From Alphaproteobacteria bacterium (GTDB lineage: Bacteria > Pseudomonadota > Alphaproteobacteria > Rs-D84), in the NCBI GenBank assembly GCA_013316395.1, contig WSMU01000001.1, forward strand, positions 4,611 to 68,610: a stretch of 64,000 nt of DNA, given 5' to 3'. The position numbers and the translations under genes are program-made. A model generated the notes under the pieces. It had not been told where the DNA came from. It ran no database searches and saw only the letters and a list, made by a program, of their open reading frames with translations. This document shows positions 7,717-15,774 of this stretch, in pieces; position 1 is the first letter of the stretch; every line of letters starts with the position of its first letter.

Positions 7717-9048
7717 ATGAAAAAAAATAGATTTATTTATATGTTAGCGGCCGCGGTGATATGTGCGGCCTGTACCCAGCGCGCATCCCGCGAGCAGGTG
7801 CCGCAATTTGATACCGTCACCGTTGTCGATAATCTGGTTATTGATGAAAACTCGGTGCCGATTTTTCCGAAAAAAGCGGCGCTGACGACAGATACGGCGC
7901 GCAGATTTTCAATTGAACTGCCCAAGCGGTGCAGTGTGGACTGGAATAACCAGAGTGTTGTTTCCGTTGTCCCGGAAGAGAAGATAGAAGTTGTTCGTCT
8001 GGATATGGGTGATGAGTTGCCCGATTTGCAGGTTTCGGATTATGAGTTTAAGCAACTGACGGTAAAGCAGGCGCTGGACAAGCTGCTGAGCGGTACGGAC
8101 ATTGCCGTCGTTGAAGACGACCAGGGTATAGAAAAAATAACGGGTGCCATTCAATCGGGACGCTTAAGCGATGCGGTTGAGTTAATGGCAAAAATGGGAC
8201 GTACATATTTTTCCTATGATGCGGCGGCGGCCGAGTTGCATTTGACGCATCGCGCCAAGTGGATGATAAAAATGCCGCGCGATGAAACGATAATAATGGC
8301 CCTGCTGGATGCGATGCATGGTGCCGATATGCGTAATCTGCTGGTTAACTGGCAGGACAAGACGGTCGTATTCGAAGGCAACTATCAGACAGAACGCGAA
8401 GTGGCGCGCATCATTGCCGATATATCGTCTAAGAAATACATGATTGCATGGGATATCGATGTGTATCGTGTGTATCCAAAGACAGATAATCCTATTATCT
8501 GGATGAATTTGCTGCCGGCATTTGGGGATAAGAATGTTCGTATGTCGATACCGGGTGTTGTTGGGCGTGCGCTGGTTGTCGGGCCAGAGATTAACACAAA
8601 AACACTGCAGGAGTTTTTATCACAGCAGTCAAATGTTGTTTTAATATCACAGGGTACTTTTTCTGTTCCAAACGGATGGCAGTCGCGTTTTGATATAGGG
8701 CAATGCGGCAAGGAAGAACGTCTGGAGACGGACCTGATTATAGGTGCAACCGGAAAATATGGTAATTTTGGCGGCTATAAAAAAATCGATGCAAAGATTG
8801 TGTTGCGTACCAGCCAGGGTGAACTATCATCGTTTACGATACCGTCTAGCATTGGTGACAACTATGTCATAATCGGTATTCCGACGCACTCTTTTGTTAC
8901 AACGCCGGAAACACTGATAAGTCCGTTTGCGGAACTGGTTGTCTTTATGTCGCCGCGCATAATATCTATTGTTGATGCCGCCGATGTGCCGGATAATTCG
9001 TTTACACCGCTGGTGGGGGATGCACTGCGTGCGTTTTTGGCAGAATAA
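7717..9048 (+). CDS. Secretin-like outer-membrane lipoprotein, truncated type
   Basis: 443 residues with a lipoprotein signal (MLAAAVICAAC, Cys19). About residues 105-130 look like a secretin/TonB short N-terminal (STN) domain: the YEFKQLTVKQALDKLLSGTDIAV stretch fits the usual opening of such domains. A second domain around 215-260 (REVARIIADISSKKYMIAWDIDVYRV) resembles a secretin N1 fold, and the segment FAELVVFMSPRIISIV near the end resembles the last secretin strands. The total is short for a full pore-forming secretin and lacks the usual VPVLGDIP block. It may be a pilotin- or ring-like relative of PilN/TcpC-type proteins. A strong ribosome binding site (GGCAGGGA) precedes the ATG. Function unproven. 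Confidence 0.6.
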   Translation: MKKNRFIYMLAAAVICAACTQRASREQVPQFDTVTVVDNLVIDENSVPIFPKKAALTTDTARRFSIELPKRCSVDWNNQSVVSVVPEEKIEVVRLDMGDELPDLQVSDYEFKQLTVKQALDKLLSGTDIAVVEDDQGIEKITGAIQSGRLSDAVELMAKMGRTYFSYDAAAAELHLTHRAKWMIKMPRDETIIMALLDAMHGADMRNLLVNWQDKTVVFEGNYQTEREVARIIADISSKKYMIAWDIDVYRVYPKTDNPIIWMNLLPAFGDKNVRMSIPGVVGRALVVGPEINTKTLQEFLSQQSNVVLISQGTFSVPNGWQSRFDIGQCGKEERLETDLIIGATGKYGNFGGYKKIDAKIVLRTSQGELSSFTIPSSIGDNYVIIGIPTHSFVTTPETLISPFAELVVFMSPRIISIVDAADVPDNSFTPLVGDALRAFLAE

Positions 9049-9060
9049 GGGATAAGAAAA

Positions 9061-10317
9061 ATGTTGTTTTCACGGCTGGAAAGAAAAATTGCTTTTCGAT
9101 ATATGTGGGCTAAGAAACGCGGATTTGGTTCCGTGATATCTTGGGTATCACTGGTTGGAATCGCGCTGGGGGTGGCGACCCTGATTGTTGTAATGTCGGT
9201 TATGGCCGGATTTCATGACACACTGCTGAATAGAATTGTTGGAATGAACGGGCATGTTGTTGTCTATCATCAGGATGGGGCAATCGCAGATTATGATTTC
9301 CTGATAGATAAAATGCGCCAGAACAAGGTTGTAGCCGCCCGCGTGACCGATATTGTGCCAATCGCAGAAGGTCAGGTAATGGCCACCGCCGGCGGAAATA
9401 ATACAGGGGCCATGATACGTGGAATACGTATGACCGACCTGCAGGCAAAGGTGGATAAGGGGACAAAAATATACGGTCGGCCGATTGCGGAAATAAAAGA
9501 AGGTGAACTGGTTGCAGGGGCTAATTTGACCCGGGCCTTGAATGTTACAATGGGGGACAAGATATCCCTGGTGTCGGCGGCGGGTGCAACACCAACGCCG
9601 TTTGGTACAATGCCGCGGATTATGGCGTATCCGGTGAAGTCTTCTTTCTTTATGGGAATGTATGAATACGACTCGGGGTATATATTTATGCCGCTGGAAA
9701 CATCGCAGAAGTATTTAAATATCGGAAATGCCGTAACGCATATAGACCTGTTCCTGGATGACCCGGAAGATACGCGTGCGGTTGCGGATGCATTGGCGCG
9801 CTTGTTGCCGGATGGTTTTGTTGTTCGTGACTGGCGTGATTTGAACCGCGGTTTTGTCGGCGCCCTGCAGGTGGAATCGAACGTAATGTTTTTAATATTG
9901 ATGCTGATAGTAATTGTCGCCGCATTTAATATAGTTTCAAGTCTGGTTATGCTGGTAAAGGATAAATCCAAAGATATTGCGGTACTGCGTACGTTTGGGG
10001 TGTCGCGCCGTTCTATGATGAAGATATTCATATTATCCGGGACCAGTATCGGTGTAATAGGTGCCCTTGTTGGAACCGTGTTGGGTGTTGTTGTCGCGAT
10101 ATACATAGAGCCCATACGCAAGGCGGTTCAGTTCATGACAGGTCGCGACCTGTTTCCGGCGGATTTGTATTATTTGTCGGAACTGCCGTCAAAGTTGTCA
10201 CCGGCCACGGTATTTGGGATTGCGGCGCTGGCGGTGGCGCTGGCTTTTGTGGCGACACTGTATCCCGCATGGAAGGCCGCATCCACAGACCCTGTTGACG
10301 TACTAAGGAACGAATAA
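9061..10317 (+). CDS. lolC: Lipoprotein-releasing ABC transporter permease LolC/LolE family
   Basis: 418 residues with the MacB/FtsX layout: first membrane segment at about 22-48 (ISWVSLVGIALGVATLIVVMSVMAGF), a large periplasmic domain (about 50-275), then three membrane segments at the C-terminus. The N-terminal RYMWAKKRGFGSVISW block and the closing YPAWKAASTDPVDVLRNE are LolC/E signatures. It extracts lipoproteins from the inner membrane and passes them to LolA. Only one permease is present, so it probably forms a homodimer with LolD. Its TAA stop overlaps the lolD ATG by one base. Confidence 0.92.
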   Translation: MLFSRLERKIAFRYMWAKKRGFGSVISWVSLVGIALGVATLIVVMSVMAGFHDTLLNRIVGMNGHVVVYHQDGAIADYDFLIDKMRQNKVVAARVTDIVPIAEGQVMATAGGNNTGAMIRGIRMTDLQAKVDKGTKIYGRPIAEIKEGELVAGANLTRALNVTMGDKISLVSAAGATPTPFGTMPRIMAYPVKSSFFMGMYEYDSGYIFMPLETSQKYLNIGNAVTHIDLFLDDPEDTRAVADALARLLPDGFVVRDWRDLNRGFVGALQVESNVMFLILMLIVIVAAFNIVSSLVMLVKDKSKDIAVLRTFGVSRRSMMKIFILSGTSIGVIGALVGTVLGVVVAIYIEPIRKAVQFMTGRDLFPADLYYLSELPSKLSPATVFGIAALAVALAFVATLYPAWKAASTDPVDVLRNE

Positions 10318-11027
10318 TGGCGAACATATTAAATTCTTTGTCAAAGGTATCACGCGGCGATGTTGTGTTGTCTGTGCGCGATATTAAAAAGACATTTATG
10401 GAAGGCGGCCAGCCGTTGCATATTTTGCGTGGTGGTGGTTTTGATTTGCACCGCGGCGAGATAATTGCACTGGTCGGACAGTCGGGCAGTGGAAAGTCAA
10501 CTTTGCTGCAGTGTGTGGGACTGTTGGACCGTCCGTCGGCGGGCAGTATTTTAATAGGCGGAATCGCAGCCCAAAAGATGGATGATGAAATGCGAACCGC
10601 AATGCGTCGCGATAAGATAGGCTTTGTATATCAGCGACATAATCTGTTGGGGGATTTTACGGCGCTGGAAAATGTGGTGCTGCCGATGTTGACGCGCGGT
10701 GTGGCAGAGGCCGATGCAAATATTCGGGCGTTAAAGCTGTTGCGGGCGGCAAATGTGGCGCATCGCGCATCACATCTGCCGGGCGAGATGTCCGGCGGCG
10801 AGCAGCAGCGAACCGCCGTTGCGCGCGCATTGGCAAACGGGCCAGAGATTTTATTAGCAGACGAGCCGACCGGCAGCCTGGACCCGGCGCATGCCGCGGC
10901 TGTATTTGACCTGCTGCTTGACTTGGTGCGAAAGAATAAGATGGCGATGCTGTTTGTAACACATGATATGAATTTGGCCGCACGCGCCGACAGAACAATT
11001 ACAATAAAAGACGGAATAGTTAAATAA
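10317..11027 (+). CDS. lolD: Lipoprotein-releasing system ATP-binding protein LolD
   Basis: 236 residues, a standard ABC ATPase subunit. Walker A is GQSGSGKST, the Q-loop is YQRHNLL, the ABC signature is LSGGEQQR-type (MSGGEQQRTAVARAL) and Walker B is ILLADEPTG with the D-loop SLDP, then the H-loop VTHD. It powers lipoprotein release by the preceding permease. The one-base overlap with lolC shows translational coupling. Confidence 0.95.
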   Translation: MANILNSLSKVSRGDVVLSVRDIKKTFMEGGQPLHILRGGGFDLHRGEIIALVGQSGSGKSTLLQCVGLLDRPSAGSILIGGIAAQKMDDEMRTAMRRDKIGFVYQRHNLLGDFTALENVVLPMLTRGVAEADANIRALKLLRAANVAHRASHLPGEMSGGEQQRTAVARALANGPEILLADEPTGSLDPAHAAAVFDLLLDLVRKNKMAMLFVTHDMNLAARADRTITIKDGIVK

Positions 11028-11052
11028 ACAATAAAAAACGGAGGGAGAAGAC

Positions 11053-11796
11053 ATGGTAAAACAAAATACTACAAAGGTGGCATGCTGTTCTCGGCGCCAG
11101 AAAATCTGGGGTATTATTGCATTGGCGGGGTTGTTTGCATGCGGACTAATGGTGGGGCTTGCCTTTAATGCCGGGGACCGTAGTTCAACAGTTGAACTGG
11201 CGGGTCACACAAATGACACAGAGCCCGATACAGCCGACAAGGAAACCTGTGAGGTAATAGAAGATTTTCTGTTGCGTCGAATTAACCCCATTGATTCCGA
11301 CCAGGTGGCCGCGCATAGTATGAATGTTGAAATATATCAGATACTGATAGAAAACGGATGTCCGGAAAATTCTGAAAAATATCAGGCACTGATGCAGCAG
11401 GAATCTGCGATATTGGATATCTTAATCAACAGACAGATGCCTGAAAATTCTCAGACATGTTCGGAAATTCAATCCCTGCTGATGCAGCAATTACCAAATG
11501 GTAATTTGAATGACAGCCAAACTCGCATCGAACGTGCAAAAATCTATGCTAACTTGTCCGAGCGCGGATGTCCTGAAAATTCGCAGCAGTATGCGGAACT
11601 GGCGGCGAAAGAATTGGAAATTGCCCGCGCTCTGCGTGATGACTACTTTAACCATAATGAAACACTTGAAGTGGTTGAAACCTACAAGCGCCTAGAGATG
11701 AAACAAGCCGCGGCGGACGTATTGGACAAGGTTCAAAAGCTGACCGACCCGGCGATTGACTTTATTATTCAAGTACAGAAGATAATAGAAGAATAA
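11053..11796 (+). CDS. Single-span membrane protein with tandem Cys/LNDS repeat
   Basis: 247 residues, with one membrane segment at about 18-40 and the rest presumably periplasmic. Two repeats of about 58 residues are visible. Repeat A starts at Cys66 (CEVIEDFLLRRI) and contains NGCPENSEKYQAL; repeat B starts at Cys136 (CSEIQSLLMQQL) and contains GNLNDS and RGCPENSQQYAEL. Each has Cys at its start and in the CPENS motif, suggesting one disulfide per repeat. The head of the next gene product carries the same pattern in shorter form. Ribosome binding site GGAGGGAG lies 8 bases upstream. Not a family I recognise. Confidence 0.65.
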   Translation: MVKQNTTKVACCSRRQKIWGIIALAGLFACGLMVGLAFNAGDRSSTVELAGHTNDTEPDTADKETCEVIEDFLLRRINPIDSDQVAAHSMNVEIYQILIENGCPENSEKYQALMQQESAILDILINRQMPENSQTCSEIQSLLMQQLPNGNLNDSQTRIERAKIYANLSERGCPENSQQYAELAAKELEIARALRDDYFNHNETLEVVETYKRLEMKQAAADVLDKVQKLTDPAIDFIIQVQKIIEE

Positions 11797-11808
11797 AAGG
11801 TGGCGTCA

Positions 11809-12438
11809 ATGCGTGGATTTATATTTGCATTAGTAGGTATTGCCATTTCATCCGCGGCGGTGGCGGCGGATGTGGCGGCGCGCCAGTCATGTGCCGACAT
11901 CAAGGGACGTATCGACACATTGGCGGCGCAGGGGGATTTAAATGATTCTGATGCGGCACTGCTGACTGACTTGCGCGCGGCATATCGTCGTGACTGTGTG
12001 GCGCGTGCATCGGGTCGCGGGTCACGGACAATCGCCGCCACACGCACCCAGATAGCCGTACCCCAGACGCCGGCGCAAAATACTGATGCCGCCGCCGTGG
12101 CCCCGCAAGAGCCCCTGGTCGCGGACCCATGTGATAATCCGGATGCAAATGGCTGCTGTCCCGGGGAAGAATATGCCGACATCGGAAACGGTGTAATGTA
12201 TTGCTGTAAGGGGGATGCATGCTTTCCGCCGATGCCCGTGACACCATCGGTGCCGGAAAAGTCGGAGGAGGAAATCGCCGCCGAAATAGCGGCCAATATT
12301 GAAAAAGGTCTTTGCGGTGACGGCACCAAGCCCAACAAGTTCGGTTGCTGTGCTGGCGAGATTTTTAAGGATTTAGGTAATGCCACATTTGCCTGTTGCA
12401 AGAAAGACGGCGAAGAATGTTTCCCGCCAATGCAATAA
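11809..12438 (+). CDS. Exported Cys-rich protein with two CFPPM repeats
   Basis: 209 residues from ATG 11809; AAAAGG at 11795-11800 is the ribosome binding site and gives an intact signal peptide (MRGFIFALVGIAISSAAVAA). A GTG at 11800 is less likely. Residues 28-63 repeat the pattern of the preceding protein (CADIKGRI, GDLNDSDAA, YRRDC). After an Ala/Pro/Thr linker come two repeats of about 34 residues, GCCPGEEYADIGN-CCKGDACFPPM (115-142) and GCCAGEIFKDLGN-CCKKDGEECFPPM (179-208), each with five cysteines. It is probably a disulfide-rich periplasmic or surface protein. Function unknown. Confidence 0.65.
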   Translation: MRGFIFALVGIAISSAAVAADVAARQSCADIKGRIDTLAAQGDLNDSDAALLTDLRAAYRRDCVARASGRGSRTIAATRTQIAVPQTPAQNTDAAAVAPQEPLVADPCDNPDANGCCPGEEYADIGNGVMYCCKGDACFPPMPVTPSVPEKSEEEIAAEIAANIEKGLCGDGTKPNKFGCCAGEIFKDLGNATFACCKKDGEECFPPMQ

Positions 12439-12443
12439 AAAAG

Positions 12444-12466
12444 CAGCCCATTTCGGGCTGTTTTTT
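12444..12466 (+). terminator. Intrinsic terminator after the lolCD-containing run
   Basis: CAGCCC (12444-12449) pairs with GGGCTG (12455-12460), with an A-run before and six T after. It lies directly downstream of the 11809 gene and ends that transcription unit. Confidence 0.85.
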
Positions 12467-12507
12467 ACTATATAAATATATATGGATGTCAAAATAATAA
12501 TAAATAC

Positions 12508-12535
12508 TTGCATCTGGAGTAAATTGGTATATAAT
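12508..12535 (+). promoter_or_regulatory. tRNA promoter
   Basis: TTGCAT (12508-12513), a 16-base spacer and a perfect TATAAT (12530-12535). The expected start is about 14 bases before the tRNA-Gly gene, fitting a two-tRNA transcript. Confidence 0.7.
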
Positions 12536-12555
12536 CACTGGGCCTTAGATTTGTT

Positions 12556-12630
12556 GCGGGCATAGTACAAAGGCTAGTATGCAAGCCTTCCAAGCTTGAA
12601 ATGCGGGTTCGATTCCCGCTGCCCGCACCA
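12556..12630 (+). tRNA. tRNA-Gly (anticodon TCC)
   Basis: A 75-base cloverleaf. Acceptor GCGGGCA pairs with TGCCCGC, the anticodon stem is CAAGC/GCTTG with loop CTTCCAA (anticodon TCC, reads GGA and other glycine codons), and the T arm is GCGGG-TTCGATT-CCCGC. The 3' CCA is encoded. An 8-bp hairpin (CCAAGATG 12628-12635 with CATCTTGG 12644-12651) separates it from the next tRNA and may guide processing. Confidence 0.95.
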
Positions 12631-12660
12631 AGATGTATAACTTCATCTTGGATAAAGATT

Positions 12661-12747
12661 GGGCGTGCGCCGGAGTTGGAGAGCCGGGGCAGACTGTAAA
12701 TCTGTTGGCTTAAGCCTGAGCTGGTTCGAATCCAGCCACTCCCACCA
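12661..12747 (+). tRNA. tRNA-Tyr (anticodon GTA)
   Basis: An 87-base class II tRNA. Anticodon stem-loop CAGA-CTGTAAA-TCTG carries GTA, the long variable arm is GGC-TTAA-GCC, the T arm is GCTGG-TTCGAAT-CCAGC, and CCA is encoded. As read, the acceptor stem GGGCGTG against CACTCCC has one C-T mismatch at the fourth pair. A terminator follows at once. Confidence 0.92.
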
Positions 12748-12750
12748 AAA
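12733..12750 (+). repeat. Direct repeat, copy 1 (3' end of tRNA-Tyr)
   Basis: CAGCCACTCCCACCAAAA at the 3' end of tRNA-Tyr recurs exactly at 12908-12925, 175 bases downstream. A tRNA 3' end used as a direct repeat is the usual form of an integrase attachment site. Confidence 0.75.
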
Positions 12751-12756
12751 CACAAA

Positions 12757-12777
12757 CCGACCGAATGGTCGGTTTTT
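12757..12777 (+). terminator. Intrinsic terminator of the tRNA unit
   Basis: CCGACC (12757-12762) pairs with GGTCGG (12767-12772), followed by TTTTTGTTTT. Confidence 0.85.
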
Positions 12778-12780
12778 GTT

Positions 12781-12925
12781 TTGACAACGTGGCGTTGGAT
12801 TTGAACCGTGCGACGAAAGTCGCCAGTTCGAAAACAAGTAGGCGAGACAAGCGACCGCACCGTCGAGCCGTTACGGTTTCCCCGCAGGCGCATCGCGACG
12901 AGGGAATCAGCCACTCCCACCAAAA
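12781..12925 (+). other. Gene-free structured stretch ending in a partial tRNA-Tyr 3' copy
   Basis: There is no credible gene between the tRNA terminator and the second repeat. Visible are a GCGAC-gaaa-GTCGC hairpin (12810-12823), a CCGT-t-ACGG hairpin (12868-12876) and, at the end, the exact 18-base tRNA-Tyr tail (12908-12925). The bases just before the second copy (CGAGGGAATC) only weakly resemble the tRNA T arm, so this is not a second functional tRNA. It may be the remnant of a small integrated element, or a degenerate tRNA duplicate. Confidence 0.45.
12908..12925 (+). repeat. Direct repeat, copy 2 (tRNA-Tyr 3' end)
   Basis: Exact copy of 12733-12750, including the CCA and four A. It ends just before a terminator hairpin. 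Confidence 0.75.
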
Positions 12926-12926
12926 T

Positions 12927-12957
12927 AAAAATGCCGGTTTTTACCGGCGTTTTTATT
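12927..12957. terminator. Bidirectional intrinsic terminator
   Basis: AAAAATGCCGG (12927-12937) pairs with CCGGCGTTTTT (12944-12954), with A and T runs on the outer sides. It serves the minus-strand lipoprotein gene that stops at 12958 and any plus-strand read-through from the tRNAs. Confidence 0.8.
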
Positions 12958-13326
12958 TTATTCCACGCAGCTGTAGGTGTAGCTTTTTGGCATGCGGTAC
13001 AGGTTGTTGGTTATTGCATCAATCGCAATTGGTACAATCCCGAAAATGATTCCGGGGAATATGTCAAAGAATATCGCCGGACCGTTCGGACGCCGCGTTA
13101 CAATAGGCTGCGGACAGTTTTCATTAAGGTTTGATATCGCAATGCCGTTGTTTGACTGAATCCGGAGATGGCTGTCGGGTTTTATTTTGAATATACCACT
13201 GTCCGAAGATGCGCTGATTGTATCGGATGAGTTATTATAAATCATTGTTTCATGATTACTGCCGATGCCAATTGTTCCGCAGGATGCTATTCCTAGTATT
13301 AGGGTAAATGCAAACATACGTTTCAT
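12958..13326 (-). CDS. Small lipoprotein of unknown function
   Basis: 122 residues with a lipoprotein signal MKRMFAFTLILGIASC (lipidated Cys16). The mature part opens with a Ser/Asn-rich beta-like segment and has a hydrophobic stretch around 88-108 (IFFDIFPGIIFGIVPIAIDA) and two further cysteines. AGAGATAA lies before the ATG. It follows the LpoA-like gene by 12 bases on the same strand, so it is likely co-transcribed. I do not recognise the family. Confidence 0.6.
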   Translation of the reverse strand: MKRMFAFTLILGIASCGTIGIGSNHETMIYNNSSDTISASSDSGIFKIKPDSHLRIQSNNGIAISNLNENCPQPIVTRRPNGPAIFFDIFPGIIFGIVPIAIDAITNNLYRMPKSYTYSCVE

Positions 13327-13338
13327 TTATTATCTCTT

Positions 13339-14937
13339 TTATTCGTAAATTTCAACGCTGTCTATGTATGTGCGATTAACAGATTCCAAGGCGCGCGGCT
13401 TAAAATCAGGATTGGCTACAATCTCGTCGCTGTCGTCTTCGGGCAGGATTGTGACGATATTTTGCTGTTCTGGCACGGGTGTCTGTGTTACGTTTGCACC
13501 ATACGTTTTGGATTTATATTTCCCGGTCAGGCGGTCCGGAATCTGGATATATGTCAGCGGGTTTATTCCCGGTGTTTCCATTGCCATTGCGCGTGCCGGT
13601 GACAGGCTCTGCTGGTCTATATTATATACCGGCGACAGGAAACTGGTTGGTGCGGCCTTTACCTCACGCGGGGTGGGGGCGCCCGCAATTTCTACGATGC
13701 GCAGGGCGCGCTGGCTGGCGCCGTTTGGCGTCAGGCGAAACAGCCCGTCTATGCCGACATAGCCACTGGGGTCGAGCAGATAGGCCGCGTTGGATTTATC
13801 AGAATAAATCATTCCCACCGCCAGGTTGGCCGCGTCATATCCAAACGATGCCAGGCGCGACGGCGCCGTGCCGGCGATTTGTTCATATACATTTACAAAT
13901 GCAGGATTCATTTCCGGCAATGCTGGATATTTTGCCCCGCTTAGCGTTATATCAGAGTCAATATTTGCGCCATCCCACATTGCGGTTCCATACAGGTGCA
14001 CATCACGCGCCCCAACACCATAATAGCGCAGGAAAGACACCAGTGATTTTGCATCGTCGCCCGTCCCCAGCATCAGAACCGCATCATAAGGCAGGCGGCC
14101 AATGGTTTCGGATTTTGATATGCGGTCCAACTGGCGCGAGAGGGATGATTTTTCAATCGCCGTCAGGCGTTCAGTGGTAAGAATATCAGATAGTATTTCG
14201 CGTGCGCGGTTGTTTGCTGCGCTGCGCGCGGCGTATAGTGATGCGGTATGTGCCGTGTTTTTAATAGAGTCTGTATCTTTCTCGCGGTAAAAGACAACAC
14301 CGGCAACGGGGATGTCGTAGTTTGTTGCCGCCGCACGTGCCGCCGCAGCCATAAGACGCCCGGAGCTCGTTTCCGGTGCCAGGATTACCATAGCGCGGCT
14401 TTTGTCTGCGGATATCTCACGCACAATGGCCTCGACCCCGTTGGTAGGCATCAGTGCCATTGTCATAACACCGTCGCCGATTGCTGTGGCGTCGGATGTG
14501 AAGGATATTGCAGGCATTTCAGACGGCTTCATAGAGCGCAGCATCCGCGCATCGGCCGCAAACAAGGGCCCGACTATTATTTCCGGATTTTGTGACAATG
14601 CATTGTTTATTGCCGCGGCGGTATTCGCACCGGTATCAAAGAACGATACCGACAGGCTTTGCGGGGCGCGTTGCAAGACGGCTGTTTCGATTGATGTTTT
14701 TATTACGCGTCCGGTGGCGGCGTTGTTGCCCGACAATGGCAATAAGACCGCCATGCGATGTGGTGCGTTGTCTGTTTCGGTATGTGTGCCATACATCGTC
14801 TGGGCCGGGCCGGCGGGTGCCAGTGTGCCGTATTCCCCGTGCCATGTGTTACGGGTCGCGGTCGTGGCGCATCCGGTTAACAGCACGCATGTACTTAAGA
14901 AGCCTAAAATTTTATTCATATGCATTGAAAAATCCAT
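13339..14937 (-). CDS. LpoA-like penicillin-binding-protein activator lipoprotein
   Basis: About 532 residues from the ATG chosen at 14937. Other in-frame ATGs lie at 14979, 14952, 14925 and 14919; the last gives the tidiest lipoprotein signal, MNKILGFLSTCVLLTGC. The mature protein has the two-lobed branched-chain-amino-acid-binding (Peripla_BP_6) fold: HRMAVLLPLSGNNAATG opens it, and PEIIVGPLFAADARML and AYLLDPSGYVGIDGLFRL follow. In gammaproteobacteria LpoA activates PBP1A from the outer membrane and its gene also diverges from rsmI, as here. That synteny supports the call; activity on a particular PBP is inferred. Confidence 0.75.
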   Translation of the reverse strand: MDFSMHMNKILGFLSTCVLLTGCATTATRNTWHGEYGTLAPAGPAQTMYGTHTETDNAPHRMAVLLPLSGNNAATGRVIKTSIETAVLQRAPQSLSVSFFDTGANTAAAINNALSQNPEIIVGPLFAADARMLRSMKPSEMPAISFTSDATAIGDGVMTMALMPTNGVEAIVREISADKSRAMVILAPETSSGRLMAAAARAAATNYDIPVAGVVFYREKDTDSIKNTAHTASLYAARSAANNRAREILSDILTTERLTAIEKSSLSRQLDRISKSETIGRLPYDAVLMLGTGDDAKSLVSFLRYYGVGARDVHLYGTAMWDGANIDSDITLSGAKYPALPEMNPAFVNVYEQIAGTAPSRLASFGYDAANLAVGMIYSDKSNAAYLLDPSGYVGIDGLFRLTPNGASQRALRIVEIAGAPTPREVKAAPTSFLSPVYNIDQQSLSPARAMAMETPGINPLTYIQIPDRLTGKYKSKTYGANVTQTPVPEQQNIVTILPEDDSDEIVANPDFKPRALESVNRTYIDSVEIYE

Positions 14938-14952
14938 TTTATTCTGTATCAT
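14925..14952 (+). promoter_or_regulatory. rsmI promoter
   Basis: TTGAAA (14925-14930), a 16-base spacer and TATCAT (14947-14952). AAGG, 8 bases before the rsmI ATG, is the ribosome binding site. It overlaps the minus-strand start region of the LpoA-like gene, where TATAGT (14962-14957, minus) is a possible -10. Confidence 0.45.
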
Positions 14953-14973
14953 TTTACTATAAAAGGATTTTGA

Positions 14974-15774
14974 ATGCAAACCGGGCTTTATATTGTGGGA
15001 ACACCCATTGGAAATTTATCTGATATGTCGCCGCGTGCGATAGAGGTACTGCGCAGTGCGGACCTGATTGCCGCCGAAGATACGCGTGTGTTTGGAAAGC
15101 TGGCGTCGCATTTTGATATTAAAACACCGCGCTGTGCGATGCATGACCATAACGAACGGGATGTTGTTCCTGATTTGATTGAAAAGATGCAGCACGGCAT
15201 GACCGTCGCCGCCGTATCTGATGCCGGTATGCCCGGGGTTAGCGACCCGGGATTTCGCCTGGTGCGTGAATGCCGTGCGGCGGGTGTGCCGGTATTTGTG
15301 GTTCCCGGGCCAACGGCGGCTGTTTCCGCGCTGGTGTTGTCCGGATTTCCCACGGACCGCTTTACGTTCTGCGGATTTTTTGATGAGAAAAAAGTGCGTG
15401 ATGACAATAAAATCAGGCATACAATTATTTATTACGAAAGCCCAAACCGCATTATGTCAACAATTGCATTGCTGGCACGTGTCATGCCAGAGCGGCAAAT
15501 CGCCATCGTGCGCGAGATTACAAAGATTCATGAAGAAACGATAATCGGATATCCGGCGGAACTGGTCGGTATTACGCCGCCGCGTGGTGAAATAGTTTTG
15601 GTTGTTGCGCCGGCCCCTGAATACAAGATGACAGATGCCGAAATACGGGAGATTGTAAACGACGTTGTCGGTGCATCTACCAAGGATGCGGCCGCGGATT
15701 TGGCTGCGCGCACCGGTATTTCAAAGAAAGAGGCGTATCGTCGTCTGCTGGAAAAACAAGAGGAACAGGCATGA
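14974..15774 (+). CDS. rsmI: 16S rRNA (cytidine1402-2'-O)-methyltransferase
   Basis: 266 residues, with the tetrapyrrole-methylase fold that uses S-adenosylmethionine to methylate C1402 in the ribosomal P site. Signatures: LYIVGTPIGNLSDMSPRA at the N-terminus, AAEDTRVFGKL, the SDAGMPGVSDPG loop, VVPGPTAAVSAL and the EITKIHEE block. The last codons overlap the engB start by 4 bases (ATGA), so the two are coupled. Confidence 0.96.
   Translation: MQTGLYIVGTPIGNLSDMSPRAIEVLRSADLIAAEDTRVFGKLASHFDIKTPRCAMHDHNERDVVPDLIEKMQHGMTVAAVSDAGMPGVSDPGFRLVRECRAAGVPVFVVPGPTAAVSALVLSGFPTDRFTFCGFFDEKKVRDDNKIRHTIIYYESPNRIMSTIALLARVMPERQIAIVREITKIHEETIIGYPAELVGITPPRGEIVLVVAPAPEYKMTDAEIREIVNDVVGASTKDAAADLAARTGISKKEAYRRLLEKQEEQA

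Noticed and set aside
12489..12923. Minus-strand frame with GWIRTSS-like and GNRTRISS-like segments
   Set aside because: These segments are translations of the antisense of tRNA-Gly and tRNA-Tyr, a common false protein.
12781..12925. Second functional tRNA-Tyr
   Set aside because: Only the 3' 18 bases match; anticodon arm, D arm and T loop are not present.
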